DNA of 64,000 nt from assembly GCF_009184425.1 (NCBI RefSeq), contig NZ_WELG01000001.1:1115870-1179869 (forward strand), given 5' to 3'. The DNA comes from Flagellimonas olearia. Lineage in GTDB: Bacteria > Bacteroidota > Bacteroidia > Flavobacteriales > Flavobacteriaceae. Under the pieces are notes generated by a model, which searched no databases, had not been told where the DNA came from, and saw nothing but the letters and a program-made list of their open reading frames with translations. Of this stretch, positions 27,564 through 37,174 are shown in pieces (within the stretch, counting starts at the first letter, position 1; every line of letters starts with the position of its first letter). Made by a program: the position numbers and the translations under genes.

Positions 27564-29138
27564 ATGGAACCTATATTGGATTTTCTTGGAAGCATCCCAT
27601 GGTGGGGATGGATTCTCATCTTTCTATTGCTGGTTGCCCTTCGGGATATCTTTTTCCAAAGAGCGCATACCATTAGCCATAATTTCCCCGTGGTGGGCCA
27701 TTTGCGATACTGGTTGGAGAGCATTGGCCCAGAAATGCGACAGTATTTTGTGGCCAATAATCGCGAGGAACTCCCCTTCAACCGGATTGAACGGGGCTGG
27801 ATCTATGCATCGGCCAAAAAGGAGAACAATTATGAAGGTTTTGGTACGGAAAGGGATATCTATGCCCATCAGCATATTTTTGTGAAGAACGCCATGATGG
27901 CCTACCAAATGCCACAAGGTCACCCCAATATCGACAATCCTTATTTCTTGCCCTGCGCCAAGGTCATTGGCGGCTACAACAAACGCAGAAAACCTTTCCG
28001 ACCGGCTTCCATCATCAATATTTCCGCCATGAGTTTTGGCTCCCTTTCCGCTGCGGCGGTAACAGCCATGAACCAAGGGGTGGAAAAATGTGACGCCTAT
28101 CACAATACCGGGGAAGGTGGGCTATCCCCCTATCACAAACAAGGCGGGGACGTTATTTTTCACTTTGGGACCGGCTATTTTGGGGTGCGATCCCGGGACG
28201 GCAACTTTTCCATGGATAAACTAAAAATATTGGTGGATGAAAATCCTGCCATAAAAGGAGTCGAAATCAAACTTTCGCAGGGAGCCAAACCTGGAAAGGG
28301 CGGTGTTTTACCCGGCGCCAAAATCACCCATGAAATTGCCGAGATACGGGGTGTTGAAGTAGGAAAGGATGTACTCTCTCCTTCAACACACAAAGCATTT
28401 AGTTCTATTCCTGAGCTTTTGGAACTTATCGAGTCCATCGCAGAGGAAACCGGATTACCTGTGGGCATCAAGGGTGCCATAGGAAAGCTGGACCAATGGG
28501 AAGAGCTGGCCGACTTGATGAAAAAATCAGGCAAAGGCCCTGATTTCATTACCATTGATGGTGGAGAAGGCGGCACAGGAGCAGCTCCACCCAGTTTTGC
28601 AGACCATGTTTCCCTACCATGGACCTACGGTTTTTCATCGGTTTATAAAGTTTTTGCGGACCGGGGGCTCACGGAACGGATCGTATTTATTGGAAGTGGA
28701 AAATTGGGCTTCCCCGCCAAAGCGGCCATGGCCTTTGCCATGGGGGTGGACTGCATCAATGTAGCCCGGGAAGCCATGATGAGCATCGGTTGCATCCAAG
28801 CCCAGGTATGCCATACCAATCGTTGTCCTGCTGGTGTGGCCACACAGAGTAAATGGCTGCAAAAAGGCATTGACGTACCCTTAAAATCAGATAGATTGGC
28901 CCAATACTTTAAAACATTCCGAAAAGAATTTTTGGAAATTACGCATGCGGCCGGTTACGAACACCCTTGTCAATTTACCATGAACGACATCCAACTAAAC
29001 GTGGATCATGACTATCTGAGCAGTGACCTGGAAGCCATTTATCGCTATAAAAAAACGCAGGTCCCTTTCGAGTCCATGCAAAACCTATATGATTGCGTAC
29101 ATTTGGGCGGAAAGCCAGTTCTAAAAAAAACATCATAA
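27564..29138 (+). CDS. FMN-binding glutamate synthase family protein, membrane-anchored
   Basis: The 524-residue protein matches the synthase domain of GltB without the glutaminase part. One N-terminal membrane segment (WWGWILIFLLLVALRD) is followed by family motifs SQGAKPGKGGVLPG, DGGEGGTGAAP and IQAQVCHTNRCPAGVATQ, the last carrying cysteines for an iron-sulfur cluster. It may oxidise or reduce an amino acid or related compound; no assigned reaction. It lies 3 bases after the amidohydrolase gene and is probably in the same operon. Confidence 0.85.
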   Translation: MEPILDFLGSIPWWGWILIFLLLVALRDIFFQRAHTISHNFPVVGHLRYWLESIGPEMRQYFVANNREELPFNRIERGWIYASAKKENNYEGFGTERDIYAHQHIFVKNAMMAYQMPQGHPNIDNPYFLPCAKVIGGYNKRRKPFRPASIINISAMSFGSLSAAAVTAMNQGVEKCDAYHNTGEGGLSPYHKQGGDVIFHFGTGYFGVRSRDGNFSMDKLKILVDENPAIKGVEIKLSQGAKPGKGGVLPGAKITHEIAEIRGVEVGKDVLSPSTHKAFSSIPELLELIESIAEETGLPVGIKGAIGKLDQWEELADLMKKSGKGPDFITIDGGEGGTGAAPPSFADHVSLPWTYGFSSVYKVFADRGLTERIVFIGSGKLGFPAKAAMAFAMGVDCINVAREAMMSIGCIQAQVCHTNRCPAGVATQSKWLQKGIDVPLKSDRLAQYFKTFRKEFLEITHAAGYEHPCQFTMNDIQLNVDHDYLSSDLEAIYRYKKTQVPFESMQNLYDCVHLGGKPVLKKTS

Positions 29139-29178
29139 TTTAGCAATCCATAAATAAACGACCATATATACACCACAC

Positions 29179-29952
29179 ATGAGAAAAAAGTTACCCCTAA
29201 TTGTATTCTTAGCCTTGACCACCACCATGTTTTCCCAAAGAAAAAGTGACCTTTTGGCTGAGATCGACAACCTAAAATCGCAAATTTCAAGCGTTGAGCA
29301 GGATTTGGCCAAAGCCAAGCGCGAAATATCCTCCAGCAATGCCAAGGCAGAAACCTTGGAAGTGGAGAATGCTGGGCTACGGGATGCCAATGCCACCCTT
29401 TTGGGCAACTTGAGCAACTTCTCTGAGCTTTCCAAGCAAAATTCTGAGAATGTGAACCGGGCCATGGCCGCATTGGCCAGAAAAGAAAAACAGCTTAGTG
29501 GTATCAACGATATGATATCGGCAAACGATTCCACGGCCATTGTTTCCTTGACCCGCATTAAACAAACCTTGGGTGAGAATGCAAAAGTAGCTGTTGGTGA
29601 TGGAGTGATCGTTATCTCCAATAGCCTAAGCAGCCTTTTTGGTTCTGACACCTCCACTACCCTGACCGATGCCGGAAAGGAATGGCTTGCAAACGTTTCA
29701 AAGGTCATTTTGACCAACCCAAATTTCACCACAGAAGTTGAGGGACTCAATATTACGGGAGAGTTTGGCCCTACTTACGATCAAGCCGCAACGGTTTCCA
29801 AAGAATTGGTGACTGTTCTGGGGGTGCCCAGTGGCAGTGTGTCCATCTCTGCCAAGGATGGCAATTTCAAGGAAGGGATAAACATTAAGTTGCAACCGGA
29901 CTTTAAAGCATTTTACGCCAAGGCCAAGGAAAGTGCCAAAGCGGTCCAATAA
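29179..29952 (+). CDS. degenerate OmpA-like periplasmic coiled-coil protein
   Basis: The 257-residue product has a signal peptide (LPLIVFLALTTTMFSQ), a coiled coil (about 22-110), and a C-terminal domain that parallels the OmpA lipoprotein at 21628: TLGENAKVAVGDGVIVISNSL against its LGNLDDEDIEISVEKG. The peptidoglycan contacts of OmpA domains (TDN and the LSAKRA motif) are not present here; the equivalent segment reads EFGPTYDQAATVSKEL. I infer an OmpA-domain paralogue that no longer binds the cell wall. Confidence 0.6.
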   Translation: MRKKLPLIVFLALTTTMFSQRKSDLLAEIDNLKSQISSVEQDLAKAKREISSSNAKAETLEVENAGLRDANATLLGNLSNFSELSKQNSENVNRAMAALARKEKQLSGINDMISANDSTAIVSLTRIKQTLGENAKVAVGDGVIVISNSLSSLFGSDTSTTLTDAGKEWLANVSKVILTNPNFTTEVEGLNITGEFGPTYDQAATVSKELVTVLGVPSGSVSISAKDGNFKEGINIKLQPDFKAFYAKAKESAKAVQ

Positions 29953-30027
29953 TCTCATGGGATAAATACTTTTTAAAAGTTTGGTTCGTTCTTGTTGTGT
30001 AAAATCAATAAAAAACCAAACTATCCC

Positions 30028-30549
30028 ATGACTGGAGACAATATCCTTCAACTTTTCGCCTATTTGTTGCCCGCTGTTGTAACCGGGGCCGTTGCTTTTT
30101 ATTTTTTTAGACTGCATACCCGGAACGAAGATGGTAGACGACGATTTCTTTTACATAAAGATTCCCAAAAAGACACCTTGCCTGTCCGTTTGCAGGCGTA
30201 TGAGCGAATGGTGCTCTTCTTGGAGCGGATTGCCATCAATAGCCTAGTGGTCCGTGTGGCACCCAAGGGAAAAAGCAAGAGTGACTATGAGAATTTGCTC
30301 ATCAAACAGATTGAAACCGAATTTGAGCACAATCTTTCCCAGCAGATATACATGAGCGATGAATGCTGGAACATCATCAAAGCGGCCAAAAATGCCACCA
30401 TACAGATCATCCGTTCCGCTGGCATGAGCGAAACCGATTCTCCGGACAAGTTACGGGAAGACATCCTTAACCAAACCATGGAAAAGCAATCACCTTCCAA
30501 TACGGCCTTGGCCTATGTAAAAAAAGAGGTGAGCGAACTTTGGGATTGA
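30028..30549 (+). CDS. DUF7935-like membrane-anchored protein
   Basis: The 173-residue protein begins with a hydrophobic segment (LFAYLLPAVVTGAVAFYFF) and then a conserved soluble part with LPVRLQAYERMVLFLERI and EFEHNLSQQIYMSD. This pattern is widespread in Bacteroidota and has no known function. The frame could start at a TTG 36 bases upstream; the ATG followed by TGDNILQLF is used. It is convergent with the patatin gene, 1 base apart at the stops. Confidence 0.65.
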   Translation: MTGDNILQLFAYLLPAVVTGAVAFYFFRLHTRNEDGRRRFLLHKDSQKDTLPVRLQAYERMVLFLERIAINSLVVRVAPKGKSKSDYENLLIKQIETEFEHNLSQQIYMSDECWNIIKAAKNATIQIIRSAGMSETDSPDKLREDILNQTMEKQSPSNTALAYVKKEVSELWD

Positions 30550-30550
30550 T

Positions 30551-31465
30551 CTACTCCTGATGCTCGGGATCTATAGGACTGGTTTCCTCATTTTTATTCT
30601 TGGCATACAAATATCCCCGCTTCCACCACAGCGTCATACGTTCTTTATTGAACACCAGTGAATTGGTGGTCAATACCGTGGGGGTATAATAAAAGTTTAT
30701 GATGGCATCCTTTTGACCAGCCACCAATTTCCCGATCCTAATGTTCTGGTTCTCTATCCGATCTAGCATAAAACTGAAGATGGTGGTGATTAAATCGAAT
30801 GGGTTTTTGGAAGACATCCGGTTGAGGTAGTTCACTTCCGTATGAAGAACCACTACATCCACTTCGGTGGCACCACGGTTTAGGGCCTCCTCAATGGGTA
30901 CGAGAGTTCCCAGCCCCCCATCGGCATACTCACAGCCTTCCTTTTTGACCAAGCTCATAAAGGGCGTGTAGTTGGATGAAATCCAAATCCAATCACAAAA
31001 CTCATCATAGGTGCAATCATTGATGGACTTGTACTCCACCTGGTTCAAGGAGAGGTTGGATACCGTAACCACGACGTCCATTTCACTTTCCTTCAATTCT
31101 TCAAACTCCTCAACGGTAATGGATTCCCTGATCAATTTTCGAAGGTTCTCACTTTCCCCGAATGTCTTTTTACCCTTGATAAAGTTTTTCACCACATTCC
31201 AGTGGTTGATGGCAATGATCTCTACTCCGTGCTTTTTTTTAATGAGAAAAGGGCAATTGTTGAAGATACTATCCTGGTTAACCGAAGAATAAATTTCCTT
31301 GATTTTGTCCAGCTTGTTGAGCGCCAAATGGGAAATCAGTAAACTTCCTGTGGATGTGCCCACAAAAATGTCGTATTTGTGTTGGGCCTCTTGGATCAGA
31401 AACTGCGCAACACCTCCTGCAAAAGCGCCCTTGCTTCCTCCTCCCGAAATGACCAATGCCCTCAT
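30551..31465 (-). CDS. patatin-like phospholipase
   Basis: The 304-residue protein begins MRALVISGGGSKGAFAGG (oxyanion hole GGGxKG), has the nucleophile serine in VGTSTGSLL and the catalytic aspartate in ADGGLGTLVP (about residue 178). Patatin-like enzymes hydrolyse acyl esters of phospholipids. No signal peptide is seen. Its start overlaps the end of the upstream M1 gene by 4 bases, so the two are co-transcribed. Confidence 0.92.
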   Translation of the reverse strand: MRALVISGGGSKGAFAGGVAQFLIQEAQHKYDIFVGTSTGSLLISHLALNKLDKIKEIYSSVNQDSIFNNCPFLIKKKHGVEIIAINHWNVVKNFIKGKKTFGESENLRKLIRESITVEEFEELKESEMDVVVTVSNLSLNQVEYKSINDCTYDEFCDWIWISSNYTPFMSLVKKEGCEYADGGLGTLVPIEEALNRGATEVDVVVLHTEVNYLNRMSSKNPFDLITTIFSFMLDRIENQNIRIGKLVAGQKDAIINFYYTPTVLTTNSLVFNKERMTLWWKRGYLYAKNKNEETSPIDPEHQE

Positions 31466-33552
31466 TTGCCCAAAGTTTTGTCCAAATATTGCTGTTCTTC
31501 TTGGTTTAACAAAGGATAAATCGCTTTTAATCGTGCGGTACTGCCTTCGCTTTTCAAGAATTCCTTTAACATGTTCCGGGATGTCTTTTTAAAATGCCAC
31601 ACATGATGGCCGCAGGACTCTATCAAGTTACGCAAGGTTTCATCATTGAAACCGCCAATGTTCTTCAAATATTGAAACGCCAACAACCGAACCTCAAAAT
31701 GATGGTTGGAACTGGTATAAGAGCTCAATTCCTTAAAAAGCGCCGGTTTTGAATCCATTCGGTATTCAGGGGTCACCAAGGCCAATGTCAACCATAGCAA
31801 GCGGATATTTTTGTTGGGAAACCCAATGATGCCGTCTGTTTTGTCCAGATACGCTGCCCGCTTTTCGGGAAAATCCGTCCAAAGCCGGTACAATGTGGGT
31901 TCCAAGGTTGCATAGCTCTTGTCCAGCAACAACGTCTCAAAATCCATCTGAAGCCCTTGTGGCACCTTGGGCAAGGTAAGTGCCACCGCTTGACGGGCCT
32001 TTTCATCCTCTGTTTTTAAGACTTTTGCAATAAAACTTATAGGCAATACATCCCCATAATCCAACAATAAGCGATGTTTCAGTTTGCTGGAATGCCATGC
32101 GCCCCATTTATTCTCCAATATGGTAGGAGCACTATTCCTGGACTCCCCTATGGTTTCCTTGATCTCAAAATAGGTTTTGATGGATGGGCTCTTCTCCACC
32201 AAAAAAGCCTTTACTTGTTCGAATGGGAAATCTGACTCTTGTAGCCAAAGATTTTCAAAATTGGAGAGATTCTTCCCAGAGGCTTTTTCCATCTCCCCCA
32301 TAAAATCGGGGATGGTTACATTTTGAAAAGCATACTTGACCAAATAATCCTTTATCCCATGTTTAAAACTGGCATCCCCCACTTGATCACGGAGCATGAC
32401 CAATGCCCACGCCCCTTTTTCATAAAACGTCAGACTACCTGCTCCCGAATTGGTAAGCTCCTCCCCGCTGCCATCTTGGGAAAACCTTTTCAAGGCTTCT
32501 GCTGTTTCCAATAAGTGCCAGTAGAAATATTCCTCCCCGAAAATATCCTTCTCTGCCAAGTAGGCATAATAGGTGGCAAATCCCTCATGCAGCCAATGGT
32601 GGTTTCCACTCTGCTCCGTCACCAAATTCCCAAACCATTGATGGGCGAGTTCATGGGCATTGACATTTACGTAGTTTTTATCCGCAAAAGCCACAGAATC
32701 CACCACAAAGGTGTTGGAAAAGATGGTTGCCCCGGTATTTTCCATCCCTGCATACAAAAAATCCTGTACCGGAACCTGTTTATAGTTCTGCCAAGGATAA
32801 GGCACTCCGATTTCCTGCTCTAAAAAGTCAAAAATATGTTGGGTGTATCTATAGGTCGGTTCCGCCTTTACACTGTCTTTGGGTTCATAATACAGCTCTA
32901 TGGGCACCCCAGATGTGGAAAGAATGGTCTCCTTTTTAAAATTACCTATCGCAAAAGCCACCAAATAGCTACTCATGGGTTTTTGCATATCAAACTGCCA
33001 CAAATATCCTTTTGCATCGGGCAAGGTTTCCTTTTTGACCATCTTTCCGTTGGCAATCACGGTATAGTCCTGCTTTAGGATGATATCAAGGTTAAACTCC
33101 ACCTTTTCGGTCATGTCGTCCAGACTGGGCAGCCAATGACTGGTATACTTGCCTTGACCCTGCGTCCAAATCTGTTCATTTCCTTCAATAGCATCGTCCC
33201 AACCCAAAAAATAAACGGTCTGTTTGGGACGGGCCACATAATCCAAGGATAGAATATGGGAGCCTCTTTTCTTCATCTTTTTTTTGATGACAAGCTTTCT
33301 CCCGTTGTATTCGTAGTCTGCTTTGTTCCCATCCAAATACACCGCGGAAAAATCAAGGTTTACCGCATCAAGAAATATGGAATCCACATCTTCAATCACA
33401 TTATATTGATAGGCTGCACTTCCATTTATGCGACCTTCAGACGGAGTGGGTTCAATCAAAACTTCGGCCCGGATAAAGTCCACCTTATCCTGAACCTGGG
33501 CAGAAAGCAACTGTATAAAGAGAAAAAAAATAAGTGCGGGGGTAAGCTTCAT
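31462..33552 (-). CDS. M1 family aminopeptidase, exported
   Basis: The 696-residue protein has a signal peptide (LIFFLFIQLLSAQ) and a complete zinc site: HELAHQWF followed by HEGFATY, plus the substrate-binding GMENTGA-type motif (YAGMENTGATIF). The C-terminal helical domain is present. Compare the M1-like pseudoenzyme at 13154. It is a broad-specificity aminopeptidase, likely periplasmic. Overlaps the patatin gene by 4 bases. Confidence 0.94.
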   Translation of the reverse strand: MKLTPALIFFLFIQLLSAQVQDKVDFIRAEVLIEPTPSEGRINGSAAYQYNVIEDVDSIFLDAVNLDFSAVYLDGNKADYEYNGRKLVIKKKMKKRGSHILSLDYVARPKQTVYFLGWDDAIEGNEQIWTQGQGKYTSHWLPSLDDMTEKVEFNLDIILKQDYTVIANGKMVKKETLPDAKGYLWQFDMQKPMSSYLVAFAIGNFKKETILSTSGVPIELYYEPKDSVKAEPTYRYTQHIFDFLEQEIGVPYPWQNYKQVPVQDFLYAGMENTGATIFSNTFVVDSVAFADKNYVNVNAHELAHQWFGNLVTEQSGNHHWLHEGFATYYAYLAEKDIFGEEYFYWHLLETAEALKRFSQDGSGEELTNSGAGSLTFYEKGAWALVMLRDQVGDASFKHGIKDYLVKYAFQNVTIPDFMGEMEKASGKNLSNFENLWLQESDFPFEQVKAFLVEKSPSIKTYFEIKETIGESRNSAPTILENKWGAWHSSKLKHRLLLDYGDVLPISFIAKVLKTEDEKARQAVALTLPKVPQGLQMDFETLLLDKSYATLEPTLYRLWTDFPEKRAAYLDKTDGIIGFPNKNIRLLWLTLALVTPEYRMDSKPALFKELSSYTSSNHHFEVRLLAFQYLKNIGGFNDETLRNLIESCGHHVWHFKKTSRNMLKEFLKSEGSTARLKAIYPLLNQEEQQYLDKTLGK

Positions 33553-33598
33553 ACCATCATCCTATCAAAAGTCCTTCCAAATTACATATTTTAGTTCG

Positions 33599-35704
33599 AT
33601 GAATCCCAATTTTCTGCAAACTCCCATCCCATATTTAAAAGGTGTCGGCCCCAATCGGGCGGACACCCTTAAGGCAGAACTGGGCATAGAGACCTATCGA
33701 GACTTACTCCATCTGTTCCCCAATCGGTATTTGGACCGGACCCAATATTACAAAATCGCCCAGCTGCAACCCAGCGGTGCCGATGTCCAGATTGTTGGGA
33801 AGATCATCCATCTTAAAACCGTGGAACAGAAACGGGGAAAACGCTTGGTGGCCACTTTTGTGGACGAAACAGGACAAATGGAACTGGTCTGGTTCCGCGG
33901 CCACAAATGGATAAGGGAGAATCTGAAAATCAATGAACCATATGTGGTCTTTGGGCGGATTTCCAAGTATGGAAGCACTTTTTCCATGCCCCACCCCGAA
34001 ATGGAACTCCTGTCCGAGCACCAACAAGGGGTTAAAATTGCCATGCAGCCCATCTACCCTTCCACGGAAAAACTTGTTGCCAAAGGCATTACCAATCGGG
34101 TTGTGGGAAAAATGATGCAGCAGTTGTTCATCGAATCCAAGGGGCAATTTCCTGAATCACTATCCAACAGTATTTTGGAAGAGTTACGGTTGATTTCCAA
34201 AAGTGAGGCCCTTTTCAACATACACTTTCCCAAAAACCAGAATTTACTGGCCAAGGCGCAGTTTCGACTCAAGTTTGAGGAACTGTTTTTTGTGCAAATG
34301 CAACTTATCTCAAAAAAACTGCTTCGCAAACAAAAAATCAAGGGGATGCCTTTTGAAGCGGTTGGTGAAAAATTCACCGGCTTCTTTGAAAACCACCTTC
34401 CCTTTCAACTCACCAAGGCCCAAAAACGGGTCATCAAGGAAATACGAAACGATTTGGGAAGCAATGCCCAAATGAATCGACTCTTGCAGGGCGATGTGGG
34501 TTCGGGAAAGACCATTGTGGCCCTCATGTGCATGTTGCTGGCCATAGACAATGGGTTTCAGGCCTGTTTAATGGCACCCACGGAGATTCTGGCCAGTCAG
34601 CACTATACAGGTTTAAAGGAATTATTGGGCAATATGGATGTGAAAATTGCCCTATTGACCGGTTCCACAAAAAAATCGGAACGGACCTTATTGCACAATC
34701 AATTGGAAAATGGCAACCTGAATATTTTGGTGGGTACCCATGCGGTTTTGGAGGATAAAGTGCAGTTTAAAAACCTAGGTTTGGCCATTGTGGACGAACA
34801 ACACCGGTTTGGTGTGGCGCAACGCTCCAAGTTGTGGCACAAAAATGAAATCCCTCCCCATGTTTTGGTGATGACGGCCACGCCCATTCCCCGAACCTTG
34901 GCCATGAGCCTATACGGGGATTTGGATGTTTCCGTGATTGATGAGCTTCCCCCGGGTCGAAAAGCCATTAAAACGGTCCATAGATATGATGGCAATCGAT
35001 TGAAAGTCTTTGGGTTCATCAAAGATGAAATCCAAAAAGGACGGCAGGTTTATATCGTATACCCCTTGATCCAGGAATCCGAAGCTTTGGACTATAAAGA
35101 CTTAATGGACGGATACGAAAGCATTGTCCGGGATTTTCCGCAACCAGAATACCAGATTTCCATTGTACATGGAAAAATGAAGCCCGCGGACAAGGATTAT
35201 GAAATGGAACGTTTTGTAAAAGGCGAAACCCAAATCATGGTGGCTACCACAGTAATCGAAGTTGGGGTGAACGTGCCCAATGCCTCGGTCATGATCATTG
35301 AGAGTGCGGAACGCTTTGGACTTTCCCAACTGCACCAGCTTCGCGGACGTGTGGGCCGTGGTGCGGAACAAAGTTTCTGTATTTTGATGACGGGGCACAA
35401 ACTTTCCGAAGAGGCCAAAACCCGACTACAGACCATGGTGCGCACCAACGATGGTTTTGAAATTGCCGAAGTAGACCTCAAGCTTCGTGGTCCGGGGGAT
35501 TTAATGGGCACCCAACAAAGTGGTATGCTCAATCTTAAGATTGCCGACATCGTCAAGGACAACCAGATCTTAAAAACGGCACGTTACCACGCCCTACAAT
35601 TGCTCAAGGAAGACCCAAGATTGGAAAAAGAAGAAAACATCCCCATCAGAAAGGCTTACTCCCGAATGATGCAAAACAAGACTATTTGGAATTATATTAG
35701 CTAA
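33599..35704 (+). CDS. recG: ATP-dependent DNA helicase RecG
   Basis: The 701-residue protein matches RecG in full. The wedge/OB domain holds QIVGKIIHLKTVEQ, Walker A is LLQGDVGSGKTIVALM (about 297-312), the Walker B motif is DEQH, and the TRG motif lies in QLHQLRGRVGRGAEQ. RecG remodels stalled replication forks and Holliday junctions. The gene is divergent from the aminopeptidase and followed by a terminator. Confidence 0.96.
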   Translation: MNPNFLQTPIPYLKGVGPNRADTLKAELGIETYRDLLHLFPNRYLDRTQYYKIAQLQPSGADVQIVGKIIHLKTVEQKRGKRLVATFVDETGQMELVWFRGHKWIRENLKINEPYVVFGRISKYGSTFSMPHPEMELLSEHQQGVKIAMQPIYPSTEKLVAKGITNRVVGKMMQQLFIESKGQFPESLSNSILEELRLISKSEALFNIHFPKNQNLLAKAQFRLKFEELFFVQMQLISKKLLRKQKIKGMPFEAVGEKFTGFFENHLPFQLTKAQKRVIKEIRNDLGSNAQMNRLLQGDVGSGKTIVALMCMLLAIDNGFQACLMAPTEILASQHYTGLKELLGNMDVKIALLTGSTKKSERTLLHNQLENGNLNILVGTHAVLEDKVQFKNLGLAIVDEQHRFGVAQRSKLWHKNEIPPHVLVMTATPIPRTLAMSLYGDLDVSVIDELPPGRKAIKTVHRYDGNRLKVFGFIKDEIQKGRQVYIVYPLIQESEALDYKDLMDGYESIVRDFPQPEYQISIVHGKMKPADKDYEMERFVKGETQIMVATTVIEVGVNVPNASVMIIESAERFGLSQLHQLRGRVGRGAEQSFCILMTGHKLSEEAKTRLQTMVRTNDGFEIAEVDLKLRGPGDLMGTQQSGMLNLKIADIVKDNQILKTARYHALQLLKEDPRLEKEENIPIRKAYSRMMQNKTIWNYIS

Positions 35705-35705
35705 A

Positions 35706-35731
35706 AAAAGCCCGACATTGGTCAGGCTTTA
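35706..35731. terminator. bidirectional terminator-like hairpin
   Basis: AAAAGCCCGAC and GTCAGGCTTT pair with one A:C mismatch around loop ATTG. A-run on one side and T-run on the other suit both strands. It separates convergent recG and the DUF2911 gene. Confidence 0.7.
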
Positions 35732-35750
35732 TCTTTTCATCAACTGGTTT

Positions 35751-36863
35751 TTAGTTGATATCCGTGCCTTCTTGCAGTCTGGTAATGTAGGCTGCAATGG
35801 CATCCTTATTGGGTTGGTCCGGAGCCCTACCCTCTGCTATTTTGAGGTGTTTTAGGGCCGTTTTATACTCTCCAACCGCAGAATACCCTCTGGCCAACCC
35901 AAAATCAACAGGCCAAGTATTTTTATGGTTTTTGGCATTCCATTGGAACACCGCCAAGGCCTCATCCTTTTTTCCCTGGGCAATCAACTGCCGTCCATAG
36001 GTATGGATTTCCAGAACGGTGCCCAAGGGCATGGCCTCATCCATGACCGCTTTGGCCTCAGCTGTTTTTCCCTGTCGTTCCAAAATCTGGGATTTGATGC
36101 TAAGGTTGTTGAAGTTTTTCTGACTGAAAAACTGTCCTTCAATGGCCGAGTTGACCCACCCAAGGGCCTCATCCAAATCGCCTCCATTGTTCAGCGCGTA
36201 GTTGGCCGCCTGCTCCCAGCTTTGCCTATTGAAGCCCGGCGAGGTCTGCAATTGTTGACGGATTTCCGCCAAAACATTTTGGGTGACATCAGTTTCAACC
36301 GTAAAAGGTATCTTCTTTTTCTCCCAACTCAATGATGCTACAGCCGAATTGGCATCCACCTGGTCAAAACCAAAGGTCAACTGCTCCACATGGGAAACTT
36401 CTTGGGTTTCAACATCCACGCGAAGGGCATCTTCAGCAGGATCATAAAAGTAACTGCCCCAAGCCCCATGGTTATTGGAAAAAATAACGGTAGCCGTATT
36501 ATTCTCATTGACGATCATGTGCAGCCCATATTCCCCTGCGGGAAGTGTTTTACCTCCAATGGTGAGGTCATGGGTGGTCTTGAATATGGTGTTCTCATTG
36601 GCTCCTGCCCTCCAAGGGGATTCGGCTGCCGTTCCAAATCCAAGGTTGTTCATGCCATAGGGGACCAATGCACCCCAAACTTCCCTATCGTTGACGCTGG
36701 GCCTGGAATAGACGATGGTGACATCTGTAGTTCCTATCCGTTGGGACACCTTTGCCATCTGGCTGCCCCTCGGCAAAAAGTCCAGCTGTGCAAAAGCGGT
36801 ACTGGACATAAGAAATACGGTCATTAGAATTGTGGCCGAAATGGCCGTGTAAAATTTTCTCAT
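35751..36863 (-). CDS. DUF2911 protein with TPR-like repeats, exported
   Basis: The 370-residue protein has a signal peptide (TVFLMSSTAFAQ), a DUF2911 domain (about 30-185; RPSVNDREVWGALVPYGMN and TLPAGEYGLHMIV) and a C-terminal half with TPR-type repeats (ALGWVNSAIEG, ALAVFQWNAKNH, ALKHLKIAEGR). DUF2911 has no known activity. The gene is monocistronic. The 311 bases between its start and leuC are described separately. Confidence 0.85.
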   Translation of the reverse strand: MRKFYTAISATILMTVFLMSSTAFAQLDFLPRGSQMAKVSQRIGTTDVTIVYSRPSVNDREVWGALVPYGMNNLGFGTAAESPWRAGANENTIFKTTHDLTIGGKTLPAGEYGLHMIVNENNTATVIFSNNHGAWGSYFYDPAEDALRVDVETQEVSHVEQLTFGFDQVDANSAVASLSWEKKKIPFTVETDVTQNVLAEIRQQLQTSPGFNRQSWEQAANYALNNGGDLDEALGWVNSAIEGQFFSQKNFNNLSIKSQILERQGKTAEAKAVMDEAMPLGTVLEIHTYGRQLIAQGKKDEALAVFQWNAKNHKNTWPVDFGLARGYSAVGEYKTALKHLKIAEGRAPDQPNKDAIAAYITRLQEGTDIN

Positions 36864-37174
36864 GGTTCGTTTTTTTGATGTAGTTAATGAATAAACTTTT
36901 AAGTTGATGCCCTAAAGTATGTTGCTTCAGGTTGGGATAGCGTTACAACAATGTTAAATAAAATTGGAACGTGTTAAATTTCAATTAGTTACCATATTCA
37001 ATTCAAAATCAAGGGAATCCATCAGTGATATTTGAAAATACCCCGGCAACTTTTGTTAACATTCCATGTATTCTAGGAAAATGAACGTTGAACATCGTAA
37101 TTTTACATCCAACCCAAAGGTGGGTTTTTATTGATATTTTAACTTTGTAGGCTTACAAATTATTGAATGTAACG
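36864..37174. other. non-coding region between DUF2911 and leuC
   Basis: The region is AT-rich. It holds a short hairpin (37111-37127: AACCCA, loop AAGG, TGGGTT plus T-run) and a TAACTTTG element at 37140-37147. No leader peptide rich in Leu, Ile or Val was found on the plus strand: the open frame at 37081 encodes 17 residues with two Val and no Leu or Ile, so attenuation like that of ilvD is not supported here. Confidence 0.5.
37140..37147 (+). promoter_or_regulatory. candidate -7 promoter element of the leu operon
   Basis: TAACTTTG matches TAnnTTTG and ends 27 bases before the leuC ATG. No TTG sits at the usual -33 spacing. Confidence 0.35.

Noticed and set aside
37081..37134. Possible leader peptide plus hairpin upstream of leuC as a leucine attenuator
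   Set aside because: The 17-residue frame has no Leu or Ile and only two Val; the hairpin lies inside the frame and upstream of a better promoter candidate. No competing pairing was found.
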